Below, one piece after another: positions 8,746-18,254 of a stretch of 64,000 nucleotides of DNA. The notes under the pieces are model-generated. The model did no database searches. It was not told where the DNA came from and saw only the letters and a program-made list of their open reading frames with translations. The stretch is from Bacteroidales bacterium (lineage in GTDB: Bacteria; Bacteroidota; Bacteroidia; Bacteroidales; Muribaculaceae): NCBI GenBank assembly GCA_004557825.1, contig SFFL01000001.1, positions 158,338 to 222,337 of the forward strand. Direction: 5' to 3'. Each line of letters starts with the position of its first letter. The first letter of the stretch is position 1. Made by a program: the position numbers and the translations under genes.

Positions 8746-8778
8746 TTTTCAATATCAGCGTAATTATGAGTAAATTTG
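8746..8778 (+). promoter_or_regulatory. promoter for queA
   Basis: TTTT at 8746-8749, 21 bp, then TAAATTTG at 8771-8778, with the ATG at 8801. The -7 box is a full consensus match; the -33 box has one mismatch. Confidence 0.55.
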
Positions 8779-8800
8779 TACTCCGAAACGATATTCACAA

Positions 8801-10042
8801 ATGAATCACACTGATACAACCGACATACGAATCGACCAATTCGACTATCCTCTGCCCGACGAGCGCATAGCCAAACACCCCCTGGAGGTGCGCGACGCCT
8901 GTAAACTGCTGGTGCGCAACCACGATGGCGAAATCTCGGAGCACACTTTCCGCGAGCTTCCCGCCCTGCTTCCGGCCGACTCGATGCTGATATACAACAA
9001 CACCCGCGTAATCAACGCGCGTCTGCGTTTCCGCAAAAACGCTCCGCAAGGCTCCACGCTCCCAGGTGCCCTGATTGAGATATTCTGCCTTGAGCCGGTA
9101 GAACCGGCCGACTACGCGCAGAACTTCGCATCGACCGGCCGCTGCTCCTGGACCTGCTTCGTGGGCAACTCCAAGCGCTGGAAAGAGGGCGCGCTGACAA
9201 TGGAAGTAACCATTCCCGGCACAGAAAAACCACTGACACTCAGCGCCCTGCGTCAGTCGCGCCAGGGAAATGCCTCAGTAGTGGAATTTTCCTGGAACAA
9301 TCCCTCGGTGACATTCTCGCAGATAATCTCCGCTGTGGGTGAAATCCCCATTCCCCCATACCTCAACCGCTCAACCGAAGCCTCCGACAGCACCGATTAC
9401 CAGACAGTGTACTCGCGCATAGAAGGCTCTGTGGCCGCCCCGACAGCCGGACTGCACTTCACCGACCGTGTGCTCGGCGACATCTCCGCCCGCAACATTC
9501 CCCGCCGCGAACTTACCCTCCACGTGGGCGCCGGCACCTTCCAGCCGGTAAAATCCGACACCATCGGCGAGCACGATATGCACTCCGAATTTATCGCCGT
9601 GCCCCTCTCGCTGCTCGAAGAATTGCGCGACACTCCGCGCCGCGTAATAGCCGTGGGCACCACCTCGGTGCGCACCCTCGAATCGCTCTACCACGCCGGG
9701 CGCCTTATGCTCGAAAACCGCTGGGAAGGCTTCGTGCCGCAGTGGGCGCCATACGATGAAAGTGCCTCCACCCCCTCAGCCGCCGAGGCCATCGGCGCCA
9801 TCGCAGATTACCTCAAAGCGCACAATCTCAGCACCTTCATCGCCTCCACCCGCATCATTATCGCCCCCGGCTACACTTTCCGCATTGTCAAAGGTATGGT
9901 CACCAACTTCCACCAGCCCAAATCCACGCTGCTCCTGCTCGTGTCGGCCTTCACCGGAGGCGACTGGCGCGCAATGTATGATTTCGCACTCGCCCGCGAT
10001 TTCCGCTTCCTCTCTTATGGCGATGCCTCGCTCCTGCTTTAG
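8801..10042 (+). CDS. queA: S-adenosylmethionine:tRNA ribosyltransferase-isomerase
   Basis: Transfers and isomerises the ribose of SAM onto preQ1 in tRNA to give epoxyqueuosine, the penultimate step of queuosine synthesis. Typical QueA segments are visible: FDYPLPDERIAKHP near the N terminus, LIYNNTRVINARL, GEIPIPPYLNR, YQTVYSR, GSVAAPTAGLHFT, LHVGAGTFQPV, AVGTTSVRTLES and a C-terminal TNFHQPKSTLLLLVSAF. At 413 residues it is about 60 longer than the E. coli enzyme, mainly through inserts in the first half, as in some Bacteroidota forms. A YhhQ-type queuosine-precursor transporter is encoded at 59.0 kb. Confidence 0.95.
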   Translation: MNHTDTTDIRIDQFDYPLPDERIAKHPLEVRDACKLLVRNHDGEISEHTFRELPALLPADSMLIYNNTRVINARLRFRKNAPQGSTLPGALIEIFCLEPVEPADYAQNFASTGRCSWTCFVGNSKRWKEGALTMEVTIPGTEKPLTLSALRQSRQGNASVVEFSWNNPSVTFSQIISAVGEIPIPPYLNRSTEASDSTDYQTVYSRIEGSVAAPTAGLHFTDRVLGDISARNIPRRELTLHVGAGTFQPVKSDTIGEHDMHSEFIAVPLSLLEELRDTPRRVIAVGTTSVRTLESLYHAGRLMLENRWEGFVPQWAPYDESASTPSAAEAIGAIADYLKAHNLSTFIASTRIIIAPGYTFRIVKGMVTNFHQPKSTLLLLVSAFTGGDWRAMYDFALARDFRFLSYGDASLLL

Positions 10043-10087
10043 CGCCGGCTCGACAACAATTTTTCCATCTGCAAATAACATCCAGCT

Positions 10088-11248
10088 ATGAATAAAACCA
10101 TACTTCTATCCATCGCCACTGCAGCAATGACAATGCTCAACCCTTGGAGTTCGATGGCTCAGCAACCCTCTCCATCGGAGGTGGTCACAGAAGAAATCAC
10201 CATCAATGCCGACTCGGCATCAACAAACAGCGTGGCCACTTACAAGGGAGGCTATAACGCACTTCTCACTGCTCTTGCCAAAAACATACAATATCCCGCC
10301 GAATGTGCCGAAGCCAACATTCAGGGGAAAGTGGTGCTCCGGATTGGCGTTGACGAAAACGGCAAGTCGGCAGACATCACCGTGCTCCGCTCGGTTCATC
10401 CGGCTCTCGATGCCGAGGCAAAGCGCGCTGCCTCGCTGCTCACCGACTGGATTCCGGGCACAGATGCCGACGGGCACCCCATTACAACCTATTTCGCCCT
10501 ACCCGTGAATTTCCGCCTGCAGGCCGCACCGCCCGAGCCCATTGTCTATGCTCACGTCGACTCCGTAGCCTGGCAGCAGATGCTCGACCTGGCCACCAAG
10601 GAACAGGCCGAACGCAACTACCCTTACGCCAAATCTTATCTGCGCGAAGCATTCTACATCAACCCCTACGATTTCCTCCCAATCGACCGCATCCTCACCC
10701 TCAACAAGCAGGAATCGGTCAAAGGCGAGGATGAACAGGTTCTCGAATACGCCATCAAGCAGCTCCAGCGCATCACTTCTGCCAATGGTCCCCATCTCGG
10801 CGTAATACCCGTATACGAGGAAATCATCAACCGCATGCAGAAAGTCAACGCCAAGAATTACTCGCCCCAGATCGCCCTCGCATCGGTTTACCTCGGCATA
10901 GCTGATGAAGAAAGCCTCAAAAAATGCTTTGAACAGGTCGACAAGGTACTCCCCCACATCAACGACAACGACGATGATGCCAGCAACTTCATCTATCTGA
11001 AGGTGCCGATGTATCTTATCTACATCCAGAATCATCCCCAGCTCGCCGTCGACTACCTCGCGCCGAAACTGAAAAAGCACACCAAGGACAAGGCCTTCTA
11101 CCGCTCCTTCGAGCTGCTATCCGACGCCTGCTCCCAGGTCGGCGCCACCGCCGATGCTGAAAAGTATGCCGCCATCGCCGCCAAACTCGCGCCGCCCAAG
11201 GAGGAGCCCACCCCGGCTGACGGCGCATCCGCTACTTCCGCAAATTGA
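10088..11248 (+). CDS. periplasmic protein with TonB C-terminal domain and TPR-like region
   Basis: 386 residues with a cleavable signal peptide (about 1-24, ending SSMAQQ). A TonB_C domain follows at about 63-145, recognisable by YPAECAEANIQGKVVLRIGVDENGK and the final P-V-N-F-R-L. Residues about 160-370 are helical with TPR-like spacing. True TonB proteins have an N-terminal membrane anchor and a Pro-rich linker before the domain; here the domain is N-terminal and no anchor is visible, so a classical energy-transducer role is unlikely. It may bind TonB-dependent receptors or act as a structural periplasmic protein. The C terminus is Ala/Pro-rich. The substrate is unknown. Confidence 0.7.
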   Translation: MNKTILLSIATAAMTMLNPWSSMAQQPSPSEVVTEEITINADSASTNSVATYKGGYNALLTALAKNIQYPAECAEANIQGKVVLRIGVDENGKSADITVLRSVHPALDAEAKRAASLLTDWIPGTDADGHPITTYFALPVNFRLQAAPPEPIVYAHVDSVAWQQMLDLATKEQAERNYPYAKSYLREAFYINPYDFLPIDRILTLNKQESVKGEDEQVLEYAIKQLQRITSANGPHLGVIPVYEEIINRMQKVNAKNYSPQIALASVYLGIADEESLKKCFEQVDKVLPHINDNDDDASNFIYLKVPMYLIYIQNHPQLAVDYLAPKLKKHTKDKAFYRSFELLSDACSQVGATADAEKYAAIAAKLAPPKEEPTPADGASATSAN

Positions 11249-11285
11249 CGGCACATTCCTCCGCCCCGGCTGACGGCGCATCCGC
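11211..11285. repeat. 22-bp direct repeat across a stop codon
   Basis: CCCCGGCTGACGGCGCATCC plus GC occurs identically at 11211-11232 and 11264-11285. The first copy encodes the tail of the TonB-C/TPR protein and the second lies beyond its stop codon, suggesting a local duplication at the 3' end. Confidence 0.6.
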
Positions 11286-11361
11286 CAAATAAAGGCCGAT
11301 TACCTGCGAAAAAGATTTTTTTGTAATTTTGCACTGTATTTAACCCGCATACACTGAACTT

Positions 11362-11838
11362 ATGACCGCCCTCGATACTTTTATAATTATAGTGTTACTT
11401 GCCGCACTGGTGTTAGGAGCCTACAGAGGTATCATCGTGCAGGTTGGTTCGGTCGGCGCTGTGGTTGTCGGCATACTGCTGGCCCGCATCGGCGGCGCGG
11501 AAATGGCCGGCTGGATTGCCGGGAGCGACGAAGTGGGCACATTCGATATGGTTGTGGCCAAATTCGCCCTCTTTGTCATCGGCTACATAAGCGTGCGCAT
11601 AATAGTGCATCTCTTCCGCAAGGCCACCCACGCCCTATCGCTGGGCTTCCTCGATCGCTTCGGCGGTGCGCTGTTCTGCGCATTCGAGTGGATGCTCATC
11701 CTCAGTCTGCTGCTCAACCTCTGGTTTGCCATCCGTCCGGAGCCGCCGGTGGAAGAGCTGTCAACATTAGGCAACGGCCACGCGGCAAAAGCTATCATCG
11801 AGCTGGCCCCGGCGCTGCTCGGATGGGCGCTCAACTGA
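11362..11838 (+). CDS. CvpA family inner-membrane protein
   Basis: 158 residues with four hydrophobic segments and the CvpA pattern: an N-terminal D-x-x-I-x-x-x-L-x-x-x-x-G-x-x-R-G (here ALDTFIIIVLLAALVLGAYRG), a glycine-rich second helix, and a third helix followed by LSLGFLDRFGGALFCAFEW, which corresponds to the family's conserved L-x-x-x-D-x-x-x-G-x-x-x-G block. CvpA proteins are linked to colicin V production and envelope integrity in enterobacteria; the biochemical role is not settled. The gene lies 46 bp upstream of sufB and may be co-transcribed with the Suf genes. Confidence 0.82.
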   Translation: MTALDTFIIIVLLAALVLGAYRGIIVQVGSVGAVVVGILLARIGGAEMAGWIAGSDEVGTFDMVVAKFALFVIGYISVRIIVHLFRKATHALSLGFLDRFGGALFCAFEWMLILSLLLNLWFAIRPEPPVEELSTLGNGHAAKAIIELAPALLGWALN

Positions 11839-11884
11839 TTGCCACCCTCATCTGTAAAAAAGACCCAACACATATTACATAAAT

Positions 11885-13363
11885 ATGGACAACGATAAAC
11901 GTATCACTCAGAAGCCCGCTGAAAGCCACGACGACATCATCCGCGATGTCACGTCAGGCGACTACAAATATGGTTTCGTCACCGACATCGACACGGATGT
12001 GATTCCCGTAGGACTGTCGGAAGAGGTGGTGCGACTCATTTCGCGGAAGAAGCACGAGCCTGAATGGCTCCTGGAATTCCGCCTCAAAGCTTATCGCCAC
12101 TGGCTCACGCTCACCCCGCCGAAATGGGGGCACCTGAAGATGCCCGACATTGATTTCCAGGCGATAAGCTATTATGCCGCACCGGTTAAGAAGGAAGGTC
12201 CCAAGAGTCTCGACGAGGTTGATCCCGAACTTATCAAGACTTTCGACAAGCTCGGCATACCTCTGCAGGAACAAAAGGCGCTCACCGGAATGGCCGTCGA
12301 CGCCGTTATGGACTCCGTGTCGGTGAAAACCACCCACAAGGAAGCGCTTGCCGAAAAAGGTATAATCTTCTGCTCAATCTCCGAAGCCGTGCGCGATTAC
12401 CCCGACCTGGTGAAGAAATATCTCGGTTCGGTGGTATCCTACAAAGACAATTTCTACGCCGCCCTGAATTCAGCCGTATTCTCCGACGGCTCATTCGTAT
12501 ACATACCCAAGGGAGTGCGCTGCCCTATGGAACTGTCGACCTACTTCCGCATCAACGCTGCCGGCACCGGCCAGTTTGAGCGCACGCTCATCGTGGCCGA
12601 CGACGACTCCTACGTGAGCTATCTCGAAGGTTGCACCGCCCCGATGCGTGATGAAAACCAGCTTCACGCCGCTATCGTGGAAATCATCGTGGAGGAGCGC
12701 GCCGAAGTGAAATACTCCACCGTGCAGAACTGGTATGCCGGCGATGCTCAGGGGCGCGGCGGCATCTACAACCTCGTCACCAAGCGCGGTCTTTGCCGAG
12801 GCGACTACTCCAAACTGTCGTGGACGCAGGTGGAGACCGGCTCCGCAATCACCTGGAAATACCCCTCCTGCGTGCTGGCCGGGCGCGGCTCCACAGGCGA
12901 ATTCTACTCCGTGGCCGTTACCCGCAACTATCAGCAGGCCGACACCGGCACAAAGATGATTCACCTCGCCCCCGATACCCGTTCCACCATCGTATCGAAG
13001 GGCATCTCCGCCGGGCACAGCGAAAACTCCTATCGCGGCCTGGTGAAGGTGACTCCCGCCGCCGAAAACGCCCGCAATCACACCCAGTGCGACTCCCTGC
13101 TGCTGGGAAGCGAGTGCGGCGCGCACACCTTCCCCTACGTGGACGTTATGAACCCGACAGCCGTGGTGGAGCATGAAGCCACTACCTCGAAAATCTCCGA
13201 AGCCCAGCTGTTCTACTGCAACCAGCGCGGCATCCCCACCGAGGAGGCCGTTGGCCTGATTGTCAACGGCTACGCCAAGGAGGTGATGAACAAACTCCCG
13301 ATGGAATTTGCCGTCGAGGCCCAGCGCCTGCTGCAGATCACCCTTGAAGGGTCGGTCGGCTGA
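11885..13363 (+). CDS. sufB: Fe-S cluster assembly scaffold protein SufB
   Basis: SufB is the scaffold subunit of the SufBC2D complex on which Fe-S clusters are built in the cytoplasm. At 492 residues the length is normal. Typical blocks are KYGFVTDIDTDVIPVGLSE near the N terminus, GVRCPMELSTYFRINA, QFERTLIVADDDSYVSYLEGCTAP, the core beta-helix, AGHSENSYRGLVKV, NHTQCDSLL, and C-terminal HEATTSKISEAQLFYCNQRG. It leads the gene order B-C-D-S, the usual Bacteroidota suf operon, with sufC 43 bp downstream. No IscS/IscU genes are seen in the window. Confidence 0.97.
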   Translation: MDNDKRITQKPAESHDDIIRDVTSGDYKYGFVTDIDTDVIPVGLSEEVVRLISRKKHEPEWLLEFRLKAYRHWLTLTPPKWGHLKMPDIDFQAISYYAAPVKKEGPKSLDEVDPELIKTFDKLGIPLQEQKALTGMAVDAVMDSVSVKTTHKEALAEKGIIFCSISEAVRDYPDLVKKYLGSVVSYKDNFYAALNSAVFSDGSFVYIPKGVRCPMELSTYFRINAAGTGQFERTLIVADDDSYVSYLEGCTAPMRDENQLHAAIVEIIVEERAEVKYSTVQNWYAGDAQGRGGIYNLVTKRGLCRGDYSKLSWTQVETGSAITWKYPSCVLAGRGSTGEFYSVAVTRNYQQADTGTKMIHLAPDTRSTIVSKGISAGHSENSYRGLVKVTPAAENARNHTQCDSLLLGSECGAHTFPYVDVMNPTAVVEHEATTSKISEAQLFYCNQRGIPTEEAVGLIVNGYAKEVMNKLPMEFAVEAQRLLQITLEGSVG

Positions 13364-13406
13364 TCTCCACCCTATTTTCTAATCCGCAATCTTCCAAACA
13401 CCATAT

Positions 13407-14192
<786 letters not shown>

Positions 14193-14194
14193 CT

Positions 14195-15520
14195 ATGACC
14201 GCGCTCGATCAATATATCAGGCTGATGCGGGAGAATCGCCAGGCGCTCGACGCCAACGCATTTCCCGCCGTCAACGCCCGCCGCAACCGCGCCGCCGAGG
14301 CTCTCGAGCTGGCCGGAAGGTTGCCGGTGCGCTCCGACGAAGGCTACGAGAAAACATCCATCGAAGAGATGTTCGCGCCCGACTTCGCCGTCAACGTCAA
14401 CCGTATGAACATCACCGTCGATGTAGCCAAATCTTTCCGCTGCGATGTGCCCAACATCAGCACACTGTTGGCCGTGGTGGTCAACGACCGTTTCGTACCC
14501 ACCAGCACGCTGCTGAAAAATCTGCCGGAGGGGGTCACCGTTTGCTCCCTGCGCGAAGCGCCCGCTCACGTGCTCGACAGCTCCACCACCGACACAGCCA
14601 CTCTGTTCAACGACCTGCTGCTCCAGGATGGCGTTTACATCCATATCGCCAAGGGTGTGAAGGTTGACCGCCCCATCCAGTTGGTCGACATATTCTCCTG
14701 CCAGGCGCCTATGCTGGCCGCCCGCCGCGTGGTGGTGGAGGCCGAGAATGGCGCGGAGGTAAGCATCCTCAAATGCGACCACACCCAGACGTCCTCGGTG
14801 GCTTTCGCTTCCTCCGAAGTAATCGAAATCCGCGTAGGGAAAAGCGCCCGCGTTGACTGGTACGACATCGAGGAGAGCACCCCGCAGACCAGTCGCTGGT
14901 GCCGCTGGAATTGCCGCCAGGAGGAGGAATCGCAGCTCAATATCTGCGTGGCCACCCTCACAAACGGCTCCACCCGCAATGAATACAACATAGCCGTGGA
15001 GGGCGACCGTTGCCAGACACGTCTCAGCGGTATGGCTGTAGGAAGCAACACTCAGCATATCGACAACAGTTCCTATCTCACCCACACCGGCGACCGCGGC
15101 CACAGCAACCAGCTGTTTAAATATGTGCTCGACGACAACGCCTCCGGCGCCTTTGAAGGGTGCATCGAAGTGGCCCACAACGCACGCTTCAATGAGGCTT
15201 ATCAGAGCAACCGCAACATCCTTGCCTCGAAAGGGGCGCGGATGCACACCAAGCCGCAGCTGCTGATTTACAACGACGATGTAAAATGCTCGCACGGCGC
15301 ATCCACCGGTCAACTCGACGAGGATGCTCTCTTCTATATGCAGACCCGAGGTATCCCCCGCGAGGAAGCACGCAAGATGCTGATGCAGGCATTTATGGTG
15401 GAAGTGGTGGATAATGTGCGACTTACCGTGCTGCGCGACCGGCTGCGCCACATGCTGGAGATGCGCTTCTCTGGCGACTGCGCCGACTCCACCTGTTCTT
15501 CCTGCAAAAAGAAAGATTGA
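14195..15520 (+). CDS. sufD: Fe-S cluster assembly protein SufD
   Basis: SufD pairs with SufB in the scaffold complex and is needed for iron acquisition. The 441-residue protein has a divergent N terminus, then the SufBD beta-helix with VRSDEGYEKTSIEEMF, RVVVEAENGAEVSILKCDH, and the C-terminal family block HNARFNEAYQSNRNILAS, KPQLLIYNDDVKCSHGAS, FYMQTRGI. The ATG at 14195, two bases after the sufC stop, is preferred to a TTG at 14189. sufS follows with a 3-bp gap. Confidence 0.95.
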   Translation: MTALDQYIRLMRENRQALDANAFPAVNARRNRAAEALELAGRLPVRSDEGYEKTSIEEMFAPDFAVNVNRMNITVDVAKSFRCDVPNISTLLAVVVNDRFVPTSTLLKNLPEGVTVCSLREAPAHVLDSSTTDTATLFNDLLLQDGVYIHIAKGVKVDRPIQLVDIFSCQAPMLAARRVVVEAENGAEVSILKCDHTQTSSVAFASSEVIEIRVGKSARVDWYDIEESTPQTSRWCRWNCRQEEESQLNICVATLTNGSTRNEYNIAVEGDRCQTRLSGMAVGSNTQHIDNSSYLTHTGDRGHSNQLFKYVLDDNASGAFEGCIEVAHNARFNEAYQSNRNILASKGARMHTKPQLLIYNDDVKCSHGASTGQLDEDALFYMQTRGIPREEARKMLMQAFMVEVVDNVRLTVLRDRLRHMLEMRFSGDCADSTCSSCKKKD

Positions 15521-15523
15521 CCT

Positions 15524-16744
15524 ATGCTCGATATTAAAGCTCTCCGCCGCCAGTATCCCATCCTCGAAAGGAAGGTTTACGGCAAACCGATGATATATCT
15601 CGACAACAGCGCCACCACACAGACGCCGCTGCAGGTGGTCGACGCCATCCGCGATATGTACCTCAGTCACAAAGCCAATGTGCACCGGGGCGTCTTTCTT
15701 CTGGCGCAGGAGGCCACCGAACTGCTCGAGAGCGCCCGCACCCGAGTGCAGCGTTACATCAACGCCCCCTCGCGCGAGGAGGTGATTTTCACCCGTGGCA
15801 CCACCGAGGGCATCAACCTGGTGGCTTCATCCCTTGGCCAGCTGCTTACCCCCGGCGATGAGGTGATTCTCACGGTGATGGAGCACCACGCCAACATTGT
15901 GCCCTGGCAATTGCTGCAGGCCCGCAAAGGAATCGTGATAAAGGTAGTGCCGATTCTCCCCGACGGTTCACTCGACCTCGACGCTTTCCGCTCACTGTTC
16001 ACCCAGCGCACACGCGTGGTATCGTTCTGCCACGTTTCCAATGTGCTCGGCACCGTAAACCCGGTGAAGGAAATGGCCGCATACGCCCACGAAAAAGGGG
16101 CTTGCGTGGTTGTCGACGGCGCTCAGGCTGTACCCCACTTCAAGATCGACGTGCAGGAGCTCGGAGCCGATTTCTACGCCTTCTCGGCGCACAAGATGTA
16201 TGGTCCGCAAGGCATCGGCATTCTCTGGGGACGCCGCGAATGGCTCGACCGGATTCCTCCCTATCAGGGCGGCGGCGAGATGATCAAGCATGTCTCTTTC
16301 AGCGGCACCACATTCGAGGAACCGCCTCTGAAATTTGAGGCGGGCACACCCGACTTCGTCGACATCGCCGCACTCACTTCGGCTCTCGACTACATCGATT
16401 CCATCGGCATTGAGCATATCGAGGCTCACGAAAACGAACTGATGCAATACGCCACCGCCGAAATGATGAAGATTCCGGGGATGCGCATCTTCGGCACCGC
16501 GCCGGGCAAAGCGCCGGTAATATCATTCCTCGTTGGCGACGCTCACCACTACGACACCGGTATGCTCCTCGACAAACTCGGCGTAGCTGTCCGCACGGGG
16601 CACCACTGCGCACAGCCGCTGATGGAATCGCTCGGCATCGAGGGCACAGTGCGCGCATCCTTCGCGCTCTACAACACCCGCGCCGAAGTCAACGCCTTCC
16701 TGGCGGCGCTTCACCGCATCCTCCCGCTTCTCGGTGTAGGCTGA
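15524..16744 (+). CDS. sufS: cysteine desulfurase SufS
   Basis: PLP enzyme of 406 residues that removes sulfur from L-cysteine as a persulfide for cluster assembly. It has an N-terminal YLDNSATTQTP, THR-type GTTEGINLVA, VMEHHANIVPWQ, VDGAQAVPH, the PLP-lysine motif FSAHKMYGP (Lys about 223) and the active-site Cys in RTGHHCAQP (about 361), which is the group II (SufS/CsdA) form. No SufE or SufU partner is visible in the operon. The DUF721 gene follows 16 bp downstream. Confidence 0.96.
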   Translation: MLDIKALRRQYPILERKVYGKPMIYLDNSATTQTPLQVVDAIRDMYLSHKANVHRGVFLLAQEATELLESARTRVQRYINAPSREEVIFTRGTTEGINLVASSLGQLLTPGDEVILTVMEHHANIVPWQLLQARKGIVIKVVPILPDGSLDLDAFRSLFTQRTRVVSFCHVSNVLGTVNPVKEMAAYAHEKGACVVVDGAQAVPHFKIDVQELGADFYAFSAHKMYGPQGIGILWGRREWLDRIPPYQGGGEMIKHVSFSGTTFEEPPLKFEAGTPDFVDIAALTSALDYIDSIGIEHIEAHENELMQYATAEMMKIPGMRIFGTAPGKAPVISFLVGDAHHYDTGMLLDKLGVAVRTGHHCAQPLMESLGIEGTVRASFALYNTRAEVNAFLAALHRILPLLGVG

Positions 16745-16760
16745 AAATATCTTCCTTCCC

Positions 16761-17051
16761 ATGCAGAAAACCGACCCCAAATCCGTACGCCAGATTATCG
16801 ACCAGATAATGGATAAATCCGCGCGAAAATCCGACATACTCGAGATGCGCGCCTCCGCCCTATGGCCCGACATCGTAGGCCCGGGCGTGAACCGCTACAC
16901 CCTGCGGCGCTACGTGAAGAACGGGGTGATGTACGTCCGCCTCTCCTCGGGCGCACTCAAGCAGGAACTATCGTTTCAGCGCCAGGAAATCATCAACGCC
17001 ATCAACCGGATTCTCGGGAAGGAAGTTCTACGCGAAATCCGCTTTTCCTGA
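16761..17051 (+). CDS. DUF721 domain protein (DciA-like)
   Basis: 96-residue protein matching the DUF721 fold: an N-terminal helix (IDQIMDKSARKSDILEM), then A-L-W-P-D-I-V-G-P, followed by a beta segment with NGVMYVRLSSGALKQELSFQRQ, where the L-x-x-x-L-x-x-x-x-x-I-x-x-x-I-N pattern is conserved. DUF721 includes DciA, which helps load the replicative helicase in many bacteria; the short single-domain form here is the usual Bacteroidota version and its function is inferred only. It is probably co-transcribed with sufS. Confidence 0.8.
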   Translation: MQKTDPKSVRQIIDQIMDKSARKSDILEMRASALWPDIVGPGVNRYTLRRYVKNGVMYVRLSSGALKQELSFQRQEIINAINRILGKEVLREIRFS

Positions 17052-17064
17052 ACAATTATTTAAT

Positions 17065-17101
17065 CGGACGCACCTGGGGTGCGTCCCTACACATTGATAC
17101 G
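17065..17101. repeat. Second copy of the GGACGCACC repeat
   Basis: These 37 bp are the reverse complement of 7144-7180 with one mismatch. Only one arm of the larger inverted repeat is present here. It lies between the DUF721 and thioesterase genes. Confidence 0.75.
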
Positions 17102-17155
17102 TTATTTTAAGTTTTGATACAGTTGTATCAACGCAATAATAATCGCAAAATTTTT

Positions 17156-17629
17156 ATGGCCGAAATCATAAATATCCCCGCTTGCCCCAACCCCAAAGTA
17201 CCGGAATCGCCGGTACCCTTCCGCTGCACGCTTCAGGCACAGCTCCGCTTCAACGATGTGGACATTTTCGGCCACATCAACAATTCCGTATATCTACAGT
17301 TGCTCGACCTGGCAAAGGTAAGATACTTTGAAGCCGTACTCGGCGGCCCGGTGGAATGGCACAAGACCACCGTGGTGGTTGTCAACATCAACGCATCCTT
17401 TTACTCACCCGGCTACTTCGACGAACCGCTCGCCGTGGCCACTGCCGTGGGGCACATCTCGCAGCACAGTTTCATCCTGGAGCAACGCATCTACAACACA
17501 CAGACCGGCGATGTGAAATGTGTGGCTCAAACCGTGATGGCCGGCTTCGACCCCTCCACCGCCACCGGCGCCCCCATCCCCGACGACTGGCGCACCTCCC
17601 TCCTCCGCTTCGAGCACCGTCAGCAATAA
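17156..17629 (+). CDS. hotdog-fold acyl-CoA thioesterase (4HBT/YbgC type)
   Basis: 157-residue single hotdog domain. The active-site segment RFNDVDIFGHINNSVYLQLL fits the 4-hydroxybenzoyl-CoA thioesterase/YbgC pattern, with Asp in D-V-D and the H-x-N-N turn. Hydrolysis of an acyl-CoA or acyl-ACP thioester is expected; the acyl chain cannot be told. The ATG at 17156 is chosen because the upstream 14 codons of the longer frame run through AT-rich non-coding sequence next to the repeat. The protein's 3' end is followed by the 9-bp minisatellite. Confidence 0.85.
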   Translation: MAEIINIPACPNPKVPESPVPFRCTLQAQLRFNDVDIFGHINNSVYLQLLDLAKVRYFEAVLGGPVEWHKTTVVVVNINASFYSPGYFDEPLAVATAVGHISQHSFILEQRIYNTQTGDVKCVAQTVMAGFDPSTATGAPIPDDWRTSLLRFEHRQQ

Positions 17630-17643
17630 CCCCCGCCTAAATT

Positions 17644-17774
17644 AGCTGACTCAGCTACCTCAGCTATCTTAGCTAACTCAGCTACCCCAGCTATCTCAGC
17701 TACCTTAGCTACCTTAGCTATCTTAGCTACCCCAGCTACTTCAGCTACCCCAGCTACCTCAGCTAAGTTAGCTA
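17644..17774. repeat. 9-bp minisatellite, 14 full units plus a partial unit
   Basis: Tandem units of the form AGCTAYCYY, each starting with the palindrome AGCT. Fourteen complete units and a terminal AGCTA fill the segment without interruption. The minus strand is open through it (a low-complexity Ala-Glu-Val-Ala type translation), but that is a by-product of the 9-bp period and no gene is supported. It sits between the thioesterase stop codon and the tRNA terminator. Confidence 0.9.
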
Positions 17775-17810
17775 AAAATCCGCGGCTTTTGCGCACAAAA
17801 AAAGCCGCGG
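17775..17810 (-). terminator. Rho-independent terminator of the tRNA-Val transcript
   Basis: Inverted repeat CCGCGGCTTTT (17780-17790) / AAAAGCCGCGG (17800-17810). On the minus strand it is followed by ATTTTTAG. It is placed directly behind the tRNA genes, which read on the minus strand. Confidence 0.75.
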
Positions 17811-17828
17811 GAAAAATTCCTGCGGCCT

Positions 17829-17906
17829 TGGTGGGCGCTGAGGGATTCGAACCCCCGACCCTCTGCTTGTAAGGCAGACGCTCTGAACCAGCTGAGCTAA
17901 GCGCCC
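17829..17906 (-). tRNA. tRNA-Val (anticodon UAC), CCA encoded
   Basis: Cloverleaf on the minus strand: acceptor GGGCGCT / AGCGCCC with discriminator A and genomic CCA (17829-17831), D-arm with AGCTCAGCTGGTT, anticodon stem-loop CTGCC-TTACAAG-CAG with anticodon TAC, and T-arm GTTCGAATC. It is identical in the mature part to the copy at 18125-18202. Confidence 0.95.
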
Positions 17907-18124
17907 GATTATTAAGCTTGTTGGAAGTGAGTGCCGCATTGCCCGGTTTCTCAATTTCCGCCGATGATTGCTCAGCACTGCTGTGCTTCATCATCTATTT
18001 CAGCACCAAGGTGCATCATTATATTTGGCGGTGTCCCTCGCAAGAGGCGCAAACGCAAGCGCTTGCAGTATTGCTGCCCTCTCCAGGGCCGAAACGCGGT
18101 GGTGCAATTCGCAGCGAGATTTGG

Positions 18125-18202
18125 TGGTGGGCGCTGAGGGATTCGAACCCCCGACCCTCTGCTTGTAAGGCAGACGCTCTGAACCAGCTGAGCTAAGCGC
18201 CC
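18125..18202 (-). tRNA. tRNA-Val (anticodon UAC), second copy
   Basis: Same sequence as the gene at 17829-17906, with encoded CCA at 18125-18127. It is promoter-proximal. The 218-nt stretch between the two tRNAs (17907-18124) shows no gene and is probably a processed spacer. Confidence 0.95.
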
Positions 18203-18222
18203 TCTCGCTTCCAAAAGCGTTG

Positions 18223-18254
18223 CAAAGGTATGCACTTTTTTGTTACCCACCAAA
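18223..18254 (-). promoter_or_regulatory. promoter for the tRNA-Val pair
   Basis: On the minus strand: TTTG (18251-18254), a 20-bp spacer, TACCTTTG (18223-18230). This is a complete consensus match about 20 bp upstream of the first tRNA. Confidence 0.8.

Noticed and set aside
17620..17994. 124-residue minus-strand frame with Ala/Val/Glu/Lys heptad-like repeats
   Set aside because: It runs through a tRNA gene, a terminator and the 9-bp minisatellite; the regular translation follows from the 9-bp period.
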